8,050 bases of DNA, from the NCBI GenBank assembly GCA_049613665.1, contig JBMZCV010000209.1, positions 1-8,050 of the forward strand, given 5' to 3'. Below, in pieces: positions 1 through 7,895 of the stretch. The DNA comes from JBMZCV01 sp049613665. GTDB lineage: Bacteria > Bacteroidota > Bacteroidia > Chitinophagales > UBA2359. The notes below the pieces were generated by a model. The model saw only the letters and a program-made list of their open reading frames with translations, had not been told where the DNA came from and ran no database searches. The position numbers were made by a program, and so were the translations under genes. Each line of letters begins with the position of its first letter. Position 1 is the first letter of the stretch.

Positions 1-15
1 AAGAACGACACGCCT

Positions 16-109
16 TTGTTGGTGTTATCACCAACAAGTTGTTACGAAAAAAATAAGCTTTAAAATACGCTATTTATCCTTTTAGTTGCTGGTGATAACA
101 CACAGCAAC
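16..109. repeat. Pair of related hairpins with alternative long-range pairing
   Basis: Hairpin one is a perfect 9-bp stem (16-24 with 29-37) with a TTAT loop. Hairpin two pairs 85-91 with 103-109 and, after a bulged A, 92-94 with 99-101, with an ATAA loop. The two share a GGTG/CACC core, so 22-37 can instead pair with 86-101 (15 of 16 positions). The second hairpin overlaps the first bases of the terminator stem at 107-125, and 4-10 is complementary to 119-125 within that terminator. It could be a structured 3' UTR, the end of a small RNA, an attenuator, or a dispersed palindromic repeat. Confidence 0.5.
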
Positions 110-130
110 GGCAAGAGTTGTCGTTTTTTT
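107..130 (+). terminator. Intrinsic terminator of a + strand transcript entering from the left
   Basis: An 8-bp stem (107-114 with 118-125, one G.U pair) closes a GAG loop and runs into an unbroken T tract (124-130). This is a canonical intrinsic terminator for rightward transcription. No + strand gene lies to its left inside the window, so it most likely ends a gene or small RNA that starts before position 1. It stands convergent to the receptor gene that ends at 222. Seen in the sequence; not tested by folding software. Confidence 0.6.
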
Positions 131-221
131 GGAATAAAATAACATATAATAAAAAGGCTAAAATGCCAATTACTTATATTACAGTGTATTTAGTGTAGCT
201 AAACAAGGATGACAAAAAAGG

Positions 222-2765
222 CTAAAAATCAAAATGCAAATTCAGCAAAAAACGCCTTCTCATCGCTTCCGAATAAACGATTTCCTCATCTGGCAAATTG
301 ATAAAATCGTTGTATTTTACATTCGTATTATCCAACAAATTTAAGACAGAAAACGATATATCTAGCTTTGTTTTTTTGAATTGCAAACGATACAAAACAG
401 CCATATCCAAGCGTTTGTAAGGCACTAAACGGCCATTATTTCGAGCATTTTCGGTGAGTTGCAAGCCAGAGCCATAGATATAATTAGTAGAAAAATAGAA
501 AGGCGAAAAGTTGAAAACCGCAGCCGTTTTTAGCTCATGCGTCTGATTGTGTGGTGCGAGTTGATAGTGTTTTGCCGTAAAATGCGAAAAATATTCTAGT
601 GTTCTATTCAAAGTATAAGCTGTTGATAGCTCATGCCGTTTGATTTTCGTTTTCATATACAAATCAAGCCCCAAAATACGGCTATCGCCTATGCTCTGCG
701 TCAGCTTTTCTTTGTTCACATCAAAGCGATAAATGCTGATGTTGTCTATATTTTTGTAAAATCCTTCTATCTGAAATTTGAAATTCGGTTTATGAAACAA
801 AAAACTCGTTGTGTAGTGCATAGCCGACAAAACAGGCGTAACATCATTGTTAGCCAAGTTCCAAACATACAAAAAATTCTCAAAGTCATCAATAATAGAA
901 TTTTTCACAATAAACTGATGATAGCGGCCAGCAGCAGCATTAAACGTCCAATTTTCGGCCATTCGATACGTCAGATTTAAGCGTGGCTGTGCATACAATT
1001 TGCCAATATGCAAAGGATAATCGAGGCGAAAGCCAGCTTTAACAGATAGCTTTTTAGAAAAATGAAGCTCATCATTAGCGAAAAATCCGAGCCTATGTTC
1101 GCTATTTTTTTTCAAACCATTGTTGTCATAATTTTCTATATTCGTTTCAAAATTGGTGGTATTATAGGTGTGTTTTGCACCAAACGAAAATTGATGATGC
1201 TTTCGTGCAGGCAAAAAGTGCGTTATTTGAGCATCAAAATTGATAATGCCATTCTGATTTTCGCCTTCTATGCTAAAATCGTCGCCATCATCTTCTGTCT
1301 CTTCCTCATCTTCTTCTTTGTCCAACAAATCATCAAATTCTACACTTCTATTGATTTCTGCTTGCAATTCTGAAAAGGAAACGACAAAATTGGTAAAGCC
1401 ACCTTTTGCAAAATGTTTGTTATATAAAGCTGAAATGCCGTATTGCCGCCTGTTTTCATTACTTTCTTCTTCATAATAACTATTTTTTATCTCGCTTTCT
1501 GTTTCGCTAGTTTTGTATTCATAATCAAAATTATCGTTGCTGTGCAGAATGCTCACATAAAAATTATCGGTTTTATTCGTCTTTCCAGAGAGTTTTAAAT
1601 TGAAATCACGAAACGAAAAATTCGGTTCAAGATATTCCCATTCTTGGGCTTCATTTTTTTCGATATTGCTTGCATCTTTCTCAAAAATAGTTGGATAAGT
1701 TTGTCGATAAGTGCCTTGCAAAGTCAGATTTTTGCCCAAAGGCACATTCAAATAAGCACTCACACTTTGATTGTTGAGATTAATGTTAGACTTTGTTTGG
1801 TTCGTATCGCCATTTTTGCCGATAATATGCACAATGCCGCCCACCGAATTGTCGTGTTCAGCCGTATAACCACCTTTTCGCACTTCAATATCTTTGATGA
1901 TAAGCGGATGCACAACGCTCTGATTATCGTCGAAACTACTGATATTGAATAGCCGAATATGGTCAAAATATACGCAAGTCTGCCCTTGATACGAACCCCA
2001 AATTGTGTAGTCGTTGCTTTGCTCGCCACTCGCCATAATGCCTGCTTGCAGCCGCAACATATTGTAAATGCTGTTGTTTTGGTTGCCTGCCAAAAAGCTA
2101 GTGATATTGTGATTCAGTTTGAATTGGCCTGCCGTTTGGCCGATATGTATGTCAAAAATAGGCAAGTAGTCTTTTACTACAGCTTCTCCGAGCAGAAGTT
2201 GAGCAGATTCGAGCGGAATACAATGTTTTTTTGAAGAAATAAGTATCGTATCTTTTTTGTAGTAACCCAGATATGAGATGCTTACCTTTGCGGATTTTTC
2301 GAGGCTATGAAACGCAAAACTGCCTGTTGCGTCACTGGTGATATATTGATTTTCGTATTGAATAACAGCGGCAGGCAAAGTTTCGCTGCTACTATCGTCA
2401 ATCAATAATCCAGAAAAATTGTAAGTCTTTTTTGTTGGCTTGACAGCTTGTTTTTTTTTCTTTTTTTCAGGTAAAATAACAAATACTTTTCCTCTTTTTT
2501 TGTAGCTCAAATTGCAGTTTGCGATAAGGTCTTCTATCGCTTTTTCTATCGAATCATAGCTTGCATTTCTGGTAATGAAACAGTTTTTTATCTTTTTGTT
2601 GTTGAAAATAAATTGAATATCGTAGGTGTCTCGCCATTCAAAAAAAATGTCTTGCAAAGCTTTGTTTTCCACATCAATACTAATATTTTGTGCATGAATG
2701 GTATTTTTAAGGAAAAAAAAGCAGCAGAGAAATAGTAAGCATCGTTTTGTAAAAAATAAAGACAT
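222..2765 (-). CDS. TonB-dependent outer-membrane receptor with STN and carboxypeptidase-like domains
   Basis: Probably imports a ligand across the outer membrane using TonB energy and signals to a FecR-type anti-sigma factor. The start is placed at the ATG at 2763-2765 (847 aa), because it opens a signal peptide (MSLFFTKR, a hydrophobic run, cleavage near HAQ) and follows an A-rich leader typical of Bacteroidota; an ATG 20 codons upstream would bury the signal. In 847-aa numbering: STN domain about 27-99, a lysine-rich linker at 100-113, a carboxypeptidase regulatory-like beta domain about 115-187, plug about 192-317 (LGEAVV, a MLRLQAGI segment, NSVGGIVHI), then the barrel, ending in Phe as is usual for outer-membrane proteins. 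An acidic stretch at about 477-500 probably lies in a surface loop. STN is known in other systems to contact FecR, so the fecI-fecR pair at 4945-6272 is the likely partner. No SusD-like gene is visible. The ligand is unknown. Confidence 0.9.
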   Translation of the reverse strand: MSLFFTKRCLLFLCCFFFLKNTIHAQNISIDVENKALQDIFFEWRDTYDIQFIFNNKKIKNCFITRNASYDSIEKAIEDLIANCNLSYKKRGKVFVILPEKKKKKQAVKPTKKTYNFSGLLIDDSSSETLPAAVIQYENQYITSDATGSFAFHSLEKSAKVSISYLGYYKKDTILISSKKHCIPLESAQLLLGEAVVKDYLPIFDIHIGQTAGQFKLNHNITSFLAGNQNNSIYNMLRLQAGIMASGEQSNDYTIWGSYQGQTCVYFDHIRLFNISSFDDNQSVVHPLIIKDIEVRKGGYTAEHDNSVGGIVHIIGKNGDTNQTKSNINLNNQSVSAYLNVPLGKNLTLQGTYRQTYPTIFEKDASNIEKNEAQEWEYLEPNFSFRDFNLKLSGKTNKTDNFYVSILHSNDNFDYEYKTSETESEIKNSYYEEESNENRRQYGISALYNKHFAKGGFTNFVVSFSELQAEINRSVEFDDLLDKEEDEEETEDDGDDFSIEGENQNGIINFDAQITHFLPARKHHQFSFGAKHTYNTTNFETNIENYDNNGLKKNSEHRLGFFANDELHFSKKLSVKAGFRLDYPLHIGKLYAQPRLNLTYRMAENWTFNAAAGRYHQFIVKNSIIDDFENFLYVWNLANNDVTPVLSAMHYTTSFLFHKPNFKFQIEGFYKNIDNISIYRFDVNKEKLTQSIGDSRILGLDLYMKTKIKRHELSTAYTLNRTLEYFSHFTAKHYQLAPHNQTHELKTAAVFNFSPFYFSTNYIYGSGLQLTENARNNGRLVPYKRLDMAVLYRLQFKKTKLDISFSVLNLLDNTNVKYNDFINLPDEEIVYSEAMRRRFLLNLHFDF

Positions 2766-2866
2766 TTTCTTTTTGTTTTCTTGAAAAAAAAGCAACTGTT
2801 TAGCTAGAAAAAAGCTAGGAAGCAATTTAAGAAAAGTCGTTTAAATTATTGTTTTTTTTGCATATT

Positions 2867-3025
2867 TTAAACAAAATCTTGAGCAAAAGCAGGAAAGTAA
2901 GACATATTAGTGCCTAAATGACTTTTTATCAATGCTTTTTGTACTTCTTCATATTCCGCAAAAACATTCATCCATACTGACCAAAAGCCTTGATGCTCAA
3001 CTATTATAAGAATAAATGGAAGCAT
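2867..3025 (-). pseudogene. Short reading frame, possible gene remnant or small protein
   Basis: This frame encodes 52 residues beginning MLPFILIIVE and ending AFAQDFV, with a TAA stop. Its composition looks coding (for example VFAEYEEVQKALIKSHLG), and its ATG is preceded by seven A residues, which suits Bacteroidota initiation. The same frame stays open upstream for another 17 codons to a TAA at 3077-3079, inside the inverted-repeat element. If one copy of the element plus one CTTAGA is removed (130 nt), the frame runs on to about 3257. It may therefore be the tail of an interrupted gene. I do not recognise the family, and a genuine small protein or chance are also possible. Confidence 0.25.
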
Positions 3026-3063
3026 TTTTTTTCTAATTTCAACACAAACGCTTTCGTAATTCT

Positions 3064-3200
3064 GCTTAGAGGTTGTTTAAATTTTATCCTTTGGCTTAAA
3101 AAAAGCATTTTTTCCGCCCAAATTTACTGTTTTTTTCGAGCCGTAGCGGTGCTATGCCACTCAAAAAGCATCAAAAACAAAATCTAAACAGCTTCTTAGA
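3064..3200. mobile_element. MITE-like element with imperfect terminal inverted repeats
   Basis: The 22-nt ends at 3064-3085 and 3179-3200 are inverted copies that match at 17 of 22 positions. The hexamer CTTAGA occurs at both outer ends (3065-3070 and 3195-3200) and could be a target-site duplication around a 124-bp core, although it is nearly palindromic and may simply belong to the inverted repeat. Inside is a GC-richer hairpin (3142-3147 with 3151-3156, GGT loop) that stands out from the AT-rich surroundings. The ends resemble the GAGGCTGTCTAAA-like termini of some Bacteroidota IS elements, by recollection only. There is no transposase, so it would be non-autonomous. Confidence 0.35.
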
Positions 3201-3387
3201 TTGTATCGCTTCTATCCATGCTTTTTTTCTATGTTCAAAACGTCTGTCAGATGCTTTCTACCAAATTTATGCAACATTGGAGAATAAGATTTATGTGGTA
3301 GGTTTTACAGGAGAAGAAAAAAACTTTTCAGAGTATGAAGCACTTGCTACCGAAATATTGCGTAGTTTTGTTTTGAAAAAGGAGTAG
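3201..3387 (+). pseudogene. 5'-truncated reading frame, probable gene remnant
   Basis: The C-terminal 45 or so residues of this frame (LSDAFYQIYATLENKIYVVG through TEILRSFVLKKE) read like the end of a real alternating strand-helix domain. The preceding residues (about 3201-3243) are low quality, and the only upstream ATG (3154) lies inside the inverted-repeat element. There is no convincing start of its own, so it looks like the 3' end of a gene whose head was lost at or near the element. The frame ends 64 bases before the T9SS gene. The family is not identified. A short expressed protein starting in the element (77 aa) cannot be excluded. Confidence 0.3.
3344..3370 (+). promoter_or_regulatory. 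Possible Bacteroidota-type promoter of the T9SS gene
   Basis: TAGTTTTG at 3363-3370 fits the Bacteroidota -7 consensus TAnnTTTG exactly. A TTG at 3344-3346 could be the -33 element, but the 16-nt spacer is slightly short. Transcription would start near 3377 and give a leader of about 75 nt before the ATG at 3452. The match lies inside the remnant reading frame and could be chance in such AT-rich DNA. Confidence 0.25.
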
Positions 3388-3451
3388 ATTTTTGTTTTAT
3401 AGAAACGAAAAGATTCTAAATAATTGCACTTAACACTAAAAAATCAACAAT

Positions 3452-4834
3452 ATGAAACATCAATTATATATATGTATTATTCTTCTTAGTTGTTTATATA
3501 TAGCCGAGGCACAAAATACATTTGAGAAAACCTATGGAAGTAGTGCTTTTGAAGAAGCTAAATCTGTTAGACAAACTTTTGATGGTGGCTATATCATTGG
3601 AGGTACTAATTTGGTTAAAGTTGATAGCTTAGGCATTGAAGAATGGACAAAACCTTACCTTTCTTCATTTGCGAATCTTACTGCCGAGGGTGAATATATT
3701 CTTATAAATAGCAACAATGATATCAATTTTACAAAAGTTGGAACAAATGGCGATATATTGTGGCAAACGAATTATAGCGAAGGTATTTGGGCAAATTCAG
3801 GAAATTATATAGAGCAAGTGCAAGATGGTGGTTACATCGTTGCTGGCAATTTTCAAAGTGTCGCAGGTTCTGGAATGCTTTTGCTCAAGCTAAATTCGGA
3901 GGGTAACAAAGTATGGCGAACAACTTTTAGTGAACCGACTTCAGCAGGTTTTAGTCATGGTTTTGCGGCTCAACAAACAGCAGACAATGGTTATGTTATT
4001 GCAGGCTATACTTATATTGATTATTATGAACCGACACAACATAAAGATGTTATTATTGTGAAAACAGATAGCTCAGGAATAGAACAGTGGCGAAAATATT
4101 TTGGTGGTACAATGGACGATTCTGCGTCTTTTATAAGGGAAGATAATGAGGGCAATTATTTTGTTGGAGGCAATACGAATAGCTATGGTGACGGAACAGG
4201 TGAAAATATGTATCTTATCAAATTAAATGCAAGTGGCGATTCTCTTTGGACAAAAACCTATGGAGGCGATTTAGAAGATACCATAACAGGGCTTTGGCCA
4301 ACAAATAATGATGGTGGTTGCATTTTAGTAGGCGACTCAAATTCTTTTTCTGCTACTGGTGATGTAGATGGGTATATCATAAAAATAGATGGAAATGGCA
4401 ATACACTTTGGACAAAAAGATATGGCGAAAGTGGTACTGAAACCCTCAATTCTGTTCAGCAAACTTCTGATAATGGCTACGCTATGGCTGGTTATACCAA
4501 TAGTATAGGAGCAGGAGATTTCGATATGTTGCTCTTAAAAACGAATTCATTCGGAGAGCTAGTGTCAAACACAATCATTAATGAAAATCTTATTCCGACT
4601 ACAAAATGCACTATTTATCCAAATCCAAACGATGGTATTTTTTCTATCAAATCCGAATTGAATATTTCAAAAATAGCCCTCTCCAATATATTAGGAGAAA
4701 CCATTTATTTGACAACGACAAACGCTAATGAAGCAAGTTTTGATTTGAGCCAACAGTCGAAAGGAATATACTATTATCAAATTTATGCTACCGACAATAA
4801 TTTGCTAAAATCAGGAAAAATAGTATTTTTTTAA
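3452..4834 (+). CDS. Secreted repeat protein with type A T9SS sorting domain
   Basis: A 460-aa protein exported by Sec and then, by its C-terminal domain, by the type IX secretion system. Residues 1-20 are a signal peptide (hydrophobic 6-18, cleavage near AEA/QN). Residues about 24-372 form seven similar units of 40-58 residues with the pattern YGG-(D)-DGGYI-GGT-D-LIK-D-G-W: the GGY-like motif falls near 45, 126, 179, 234, 288 and 341, and the closing Trp near 65, 104, 155, 213, 266 and 320. The pattern suggests a seven-bladed beta-propeller, an inference. Residues about 386-460 are a type A sorting domain (YPNPNDG, then LSQQSKGIYYYQI and SGKIVFF). Such domains are normally removed during secretion and the protein is anchored or released. 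It is the only + strand gene here and splits the receptor from fecI-fecR. Function beyond secretion or surface display is unknown. Confidence 0.88.
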   Translation: MKHQLYICIILLSCLYIAEAQNTFEKTYGSSAFEEAKSVRQTFDGGYIIGGTNLVKVDSLGIEEWTKPYLSSFANLTAEGEYILINSNNDINFTKVGTNGDILWQTNYSEGIWANSGNYIEQVQDGGYIVAGNFQSVAGSGMLLLKLNSEGNKVWRTTFSEPTSAGFSHGFAAQQTADNGYVIAGYTYIDYYEPTQHKDVIIVKTDSSGIEQWRKYFGGTMDDSASFIREDNEGNYFVGGNTNSYGDGTGENMYLIKLNASGDSLWTKTYGGDLEDTITGLWPTNNDGGCILVGDSNSFSATGDVDGYIIKIDGNGNTLWTKRYGESGTETLNSVQQTSDNGYAMAGYTNSIGAGDFDMLLLKTNSFGELVSNTIINENLIPTTKCTIYPNPNDGIFSIKSELNISKIALSNILGETIYLTTTNANEASFDLSQQSKGIYYYQIYATDNNLLKSGKIVFF

Positions 4835-4899
4835 GTACCAAGTACTATTTAATAAAACATTCGTTTATTTGCTAACGCATTGATAATCAAGGTGTTAAC
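4834..4899. repeat. Hairpins in the convergent gap
   Basis: Between the convergent T9SS gene and fecR are two inverted repeats. The small one pairs 4834-4838 with 4842-4846 around CAA, overlapping the T9SS stop codon. The larger one (4871-4884 with 4886-4899) pairs at 12 of 14 positions, counting one G.T, around a central A at 4885. Neither is followed by a convincing T tract on either strand. They may end transcription from both sides or may be a recombination or insertion scar. Confidence 0.35.
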
Positions 4900-4944
4900 T
4901 TGTTCTGAAACGCCCAAAAACTTCTGAACGACTACTTAATATCT

Positions 4945-5793
4945 TTATTTCTTTGAAACCAAATAAACATTCCCTTTCATTTTCTTAAAATCCAATTCAA
5001 AATTTTCGCACACCAAAGCCAAAGTTTCTTCTACGTTTTTATGTTTCTCAAAACTCGCTGTCATTTCAAAATCTGCGATATTGTCGCTTTCCAACACAAT
5101 TTTTGCATCAAATTGTCGTGCTATTTCTGCAAAAACATTTGGCAAATTTTCGTTTACAAAATTAAATTTATCATTTTTCCACCACATAAAATTGTTCAAT
5201 GCCATTTTTTCTTTTTCGCCTTTTTTGTTTACATTATCTACTATCGCCATTTCGCCAGCCGTAATGTTGGTTTGAAAAACCGTTTTTGTGCTACTGACTT
5301 TCACTTTTCCTGTTCGGCAAAAAACTTTATAATCTTTGTTTCGTGCAAAAATATTGAAACTCGTGCCTAGAACTTGCGTTTTTCCTTCGGCAGAATGTAC
5401 CGTAAATTGCTTGCCTTTTTCTACTTCAAAAAATGCTTCGCCAGCCAGCCGCAAACTTCTATCAAACTGCCACCAATATGGCTGATACGAAAGTGTTGTT
5501 TCTGCATTTAGCTCCACGATAGAGCCATCTGGCAAAGTGTGTGCTGCAAAATCTGCTTTGTTTGTCGTGATAGTTGTCGTATAAAATTTCATAAAACCGC
5601 CAGCACCAATCACTAGCAACAGCATGGCCGCAACGGCATATTTTGCCCAAAACAATTTGACGGTTTTCGTTTTTTTAGGCTTATTGATGGTTTTCTGCTC
5701 AATTTTCGCCCAAAGTTCCACATCACTTTGCTCAAAATCATTTTCAAGATTTTTGAAAAAATCTAATTCGTTATGTTGGTCATCGTGTTTCAT
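4945..5793 (-). CDS. fecR: FecR-family anti-sigma factor
   Basis: A 282-aa inner-membrane protein expected to hold the neighbouring sigma factor inactive until a receptor signals. Residues 1-48 are cytoplasmic and charged, with a tryptophan at 28 in the sigma-binding part. About 50-71 is one transmembrane helix (WAKYAVAAMLLLVIGAGG). About 84-165 is the periplasmic FecR domain (LPDGSIVELNAET, RLAGEAFFEVEKGKQFTV, VLGTSFNI). About 209-280 is a C-terminal DUF4974-like domain (KFNFVNENLPNVFAEIARQF), an STN-like fold often found in Bacteroidota FecR. The ATG overlaps the TGA stop of the sigma gene by 4 nt, so the two are probably translationally coupled. The likely receptor partner, with its STN domain, is at 222-2765. 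The symbol denotes family, not a proven iron role. Confidence 0.92.
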   Translation of the reverse strand: MKHDDQHNELDFFKNLENDFEQSDVELWAKIEQKTINKPKKTKTVKLFWAKYAVAAMLLLVIGAGGFMKFYTTTITTNKADFAAHTLPDGSIVELNAETTLSYQPYWWQFDRSLRLAGEAFFEVEKGKQFTVHSAEGKTQVLGTSFNIFARNKDYKVFCRTGKVKVSSTKTVFQTNITAGEMAIVDNVNKKGEKEKMALNNFMWWKNDKFNFVNENLPNVFAEIARQFDAKIVLESDNIADFEMTASFEKHKNVEETLALVCENFELDFKKMKGNVYLVSKK

Positions 5794-6272
5794 CGTTTTA
5801 TGCTGTTTTTAAGTTTTTGAAGTGCGTTTCTCATTCGTTTTTCTACGGCTTTCGTGCTGATATTCAGACATTCTGCTATTTCGTGATATTTGAGTTGGTC
5901 TTTTCGGCTCATCAAAAAAACGGTTCTTTCTTTTTCGGTTAAATCTTTGAGTGCTTTTTCGCATTTTTTGCGATAAACGTCATGGTCTGCCGTTTGTTCT
6001 ACATGAGTTTTGAGCGTAAATTTTAGGTTTTCTATATAATCTGTTTCCATTTTGTGCCGACGAATATAATCTATAAACAAATTGTTGGCGATTTTATAGA
6101 GCAAATTTTTTATTTTTTTAGGCTCAAAACGCAAGTCTTTTTCCCACACTTTTACAAAAGTTTCTTGCACAATATCGTCGGCCACAGCCGTATTGCCAGA
6201 GCGATAATAAACGTAGTTTCGGATAGCTCGGCCATATTGTTGGTAAATATTTTTGAATTGTTGGCTTGTCAA
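5790..6272 (-). CDS. fecI: ECF RNA polymerase sigma factor, FecI type
   Basis: A 160-aa sigma-70 family factor of extracytoplasmic-function type. Region 2 spans about 8-72 (YVYYRSGNTAVADDIVQETF, KVWE, then IANNLFIDYIRRHK). Region 4 spans about 105-157 (LTEKERTVFLMSRKDQLKYH, EIAECLNIST, KAVEKRMRNALQKLK), which contains the helix-turn-helix that reads the -35 element. The length is usual for the family. The start is TTG at 6270-6272: the next upstream in-frame codons are ATA and a TAA stop, and no in-frame ATG occurs before region 2, so TTG is the only workable start. It overlaps fecR by 4 nt. Together they form the regulatory core of a Fec-type surface-signalling system; likely targets are its own operon and the receptor gene. 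No target promoter could be identified by eye. Confidence 0.92.
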   Translation of the reverse strand: MTSQQFKNIYQQYGRAIRNYVYYRSGNTAVADDIVQETFVKVWEKDLRFEPKKIKNLLYKIANNLFIDYIRRHKMETDYIENLKFTLKTHVEQTADHDVYRKKCEKALKDLTEKERTVFLMSRKDQLKYHEIAECLNISTKAVEKRMRNALQKLKNSIKR

Positions 6273-6316
6273 GATTATTTAAGTTTTGTTGAAATCTTAA
6301 TCGTCATAGAAAAAGC

Positions 6317-6362
6317 AAAAAGATACAAATTTTCAGCTTGAAACCAAAACTTGTATCTTTTT
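6317..6362 (-). terminator. Terminator-like hairpin after the lipoprotein gene
   Basis: A perfect 12-bp inverted repeat (6317-6328 with 6351-6362) encloses 22 nt, within which 6331-6335 can also pair with 6339-6343. Reading the minus strand, the stem ends in five T and is followed by GC and five more T. It begins 27 nt after the lipoprotein stop and lies 45 nt before the sigma start. It would end or attenuate lipoprotein transcription before the sigma gene, or protect a processed end. Its A-T richness makes it a modest terminator. Confidence 0.5.
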
Positions 6363-6388
6363 ATAAAAAAGAAGCTTTATTTTATTTT

Positions 6389-7669
<1,281 letters not shown>

Positions 7670-7757
7670 GTTTCTAAAAAATTAAAAAGATTAAAAATAA
7701 TTTTAGTGTTGTTTAAAACGCTTTCATTTATTCAACCGAATGAGATTTTAAAATACC

Positions 7758-7789
7758 CTACTTTTTTTTATTTTTTCGCAAAAAAGTAG
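7758..7789. repeat. A/T-rich inverted repeat upstream of the lipoprotein gene
   Basis: Ten bases at 7758-7767 (CTACTTTTTT) pair perfectly with 7780-7789 across a 12-nt loop. It lies about 90-120 bases upstream of the lipoprotein start. It may be a weak terminator or a regulatory site; low-complexity A/T runs make chance a real alternative. Confidence 0.4.
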
Positions 7790-7862
7790 AAATAAAATGC
7801 TATCTTTTTTTTAACAATAGAGTTTATTCACAAAATTTTAGATAAGAAATAATAGAAAAATA

Positions 7863-7895
7863 AGGTGGCAGGCACTTCTAAAGTGCCTATCACCT
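7863..7895 (-). terminator. Strong hairpin, probable terminator of a gene right of the window
   Basis: Arms 7863-7877 and 7881-7895 pair at 14 of 15 positions (one G.U, one C-A mismatch) around a CTA loop. The eight inner pairs are perfect. Reading the minus strand it is followed by TTATTTTTC, so it would terminate a leftward transcript from beyond 8050; the + strand tail (CGTTTT) is weaker. It is markedly GC-richer than its surroundings and could instead be a dispersed palindrome. Confidence 0.5.

Larger units (their letters stand above)
2766..3451. other. Disturbed intergenic region between receptor and T9SS gene
   Basis: This 0.7 kb gap separates two divergently oriented genes. It holds an AT-rich leader before the receptor, with a 7-bp inverted repeat (2824-2830 with 2841-2847, 10-nt spacer) about 60-80 bases upstream of the receptor start. 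It also holds a 52-codon minus-strand frame (2867-3025), an element with imperfect terminal inverted repeats (3064-3200), a plus-strand frame with a protein-like tail (to 3387), and a possible promoter (3344-3370). The mixture looks like a junction of decayed gene pieces rather than a simple regulatory region. Confidence 0.5.

Noticed and set aside
633..2234. Several + strand and minus-strand frames inside the receptor gene
   Set aside because: They overlap a long gene with clear domain structure and have no recognisable domains of their own.
222..2765. SusC-type receptor of a glycan utilisation locus
   Set aside because: There is no SusD-like partner or glycoside hydrolase nearby, and the STN domain with fecI-fecR fits a Fec-type system better.
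2766..2825. Longer start for the receptor at 2825
   Set aside because: The extra 20 residues precede a complete signal peptide; the ATG at 2765 has the A-rich leader and gives a normal export signal.
5041..5812. Plus-strand frames opposite fecR
   Set aside because: They are antisense to the well-supported fecR coding region and lack coding character.
6267..6272. TTGACA as a -35 promoter box on the minus strand
   Set aside because: It is the TTG start codon plus the second codon of the sigma gene, and Bacteroidota primary promoters do not use this box.
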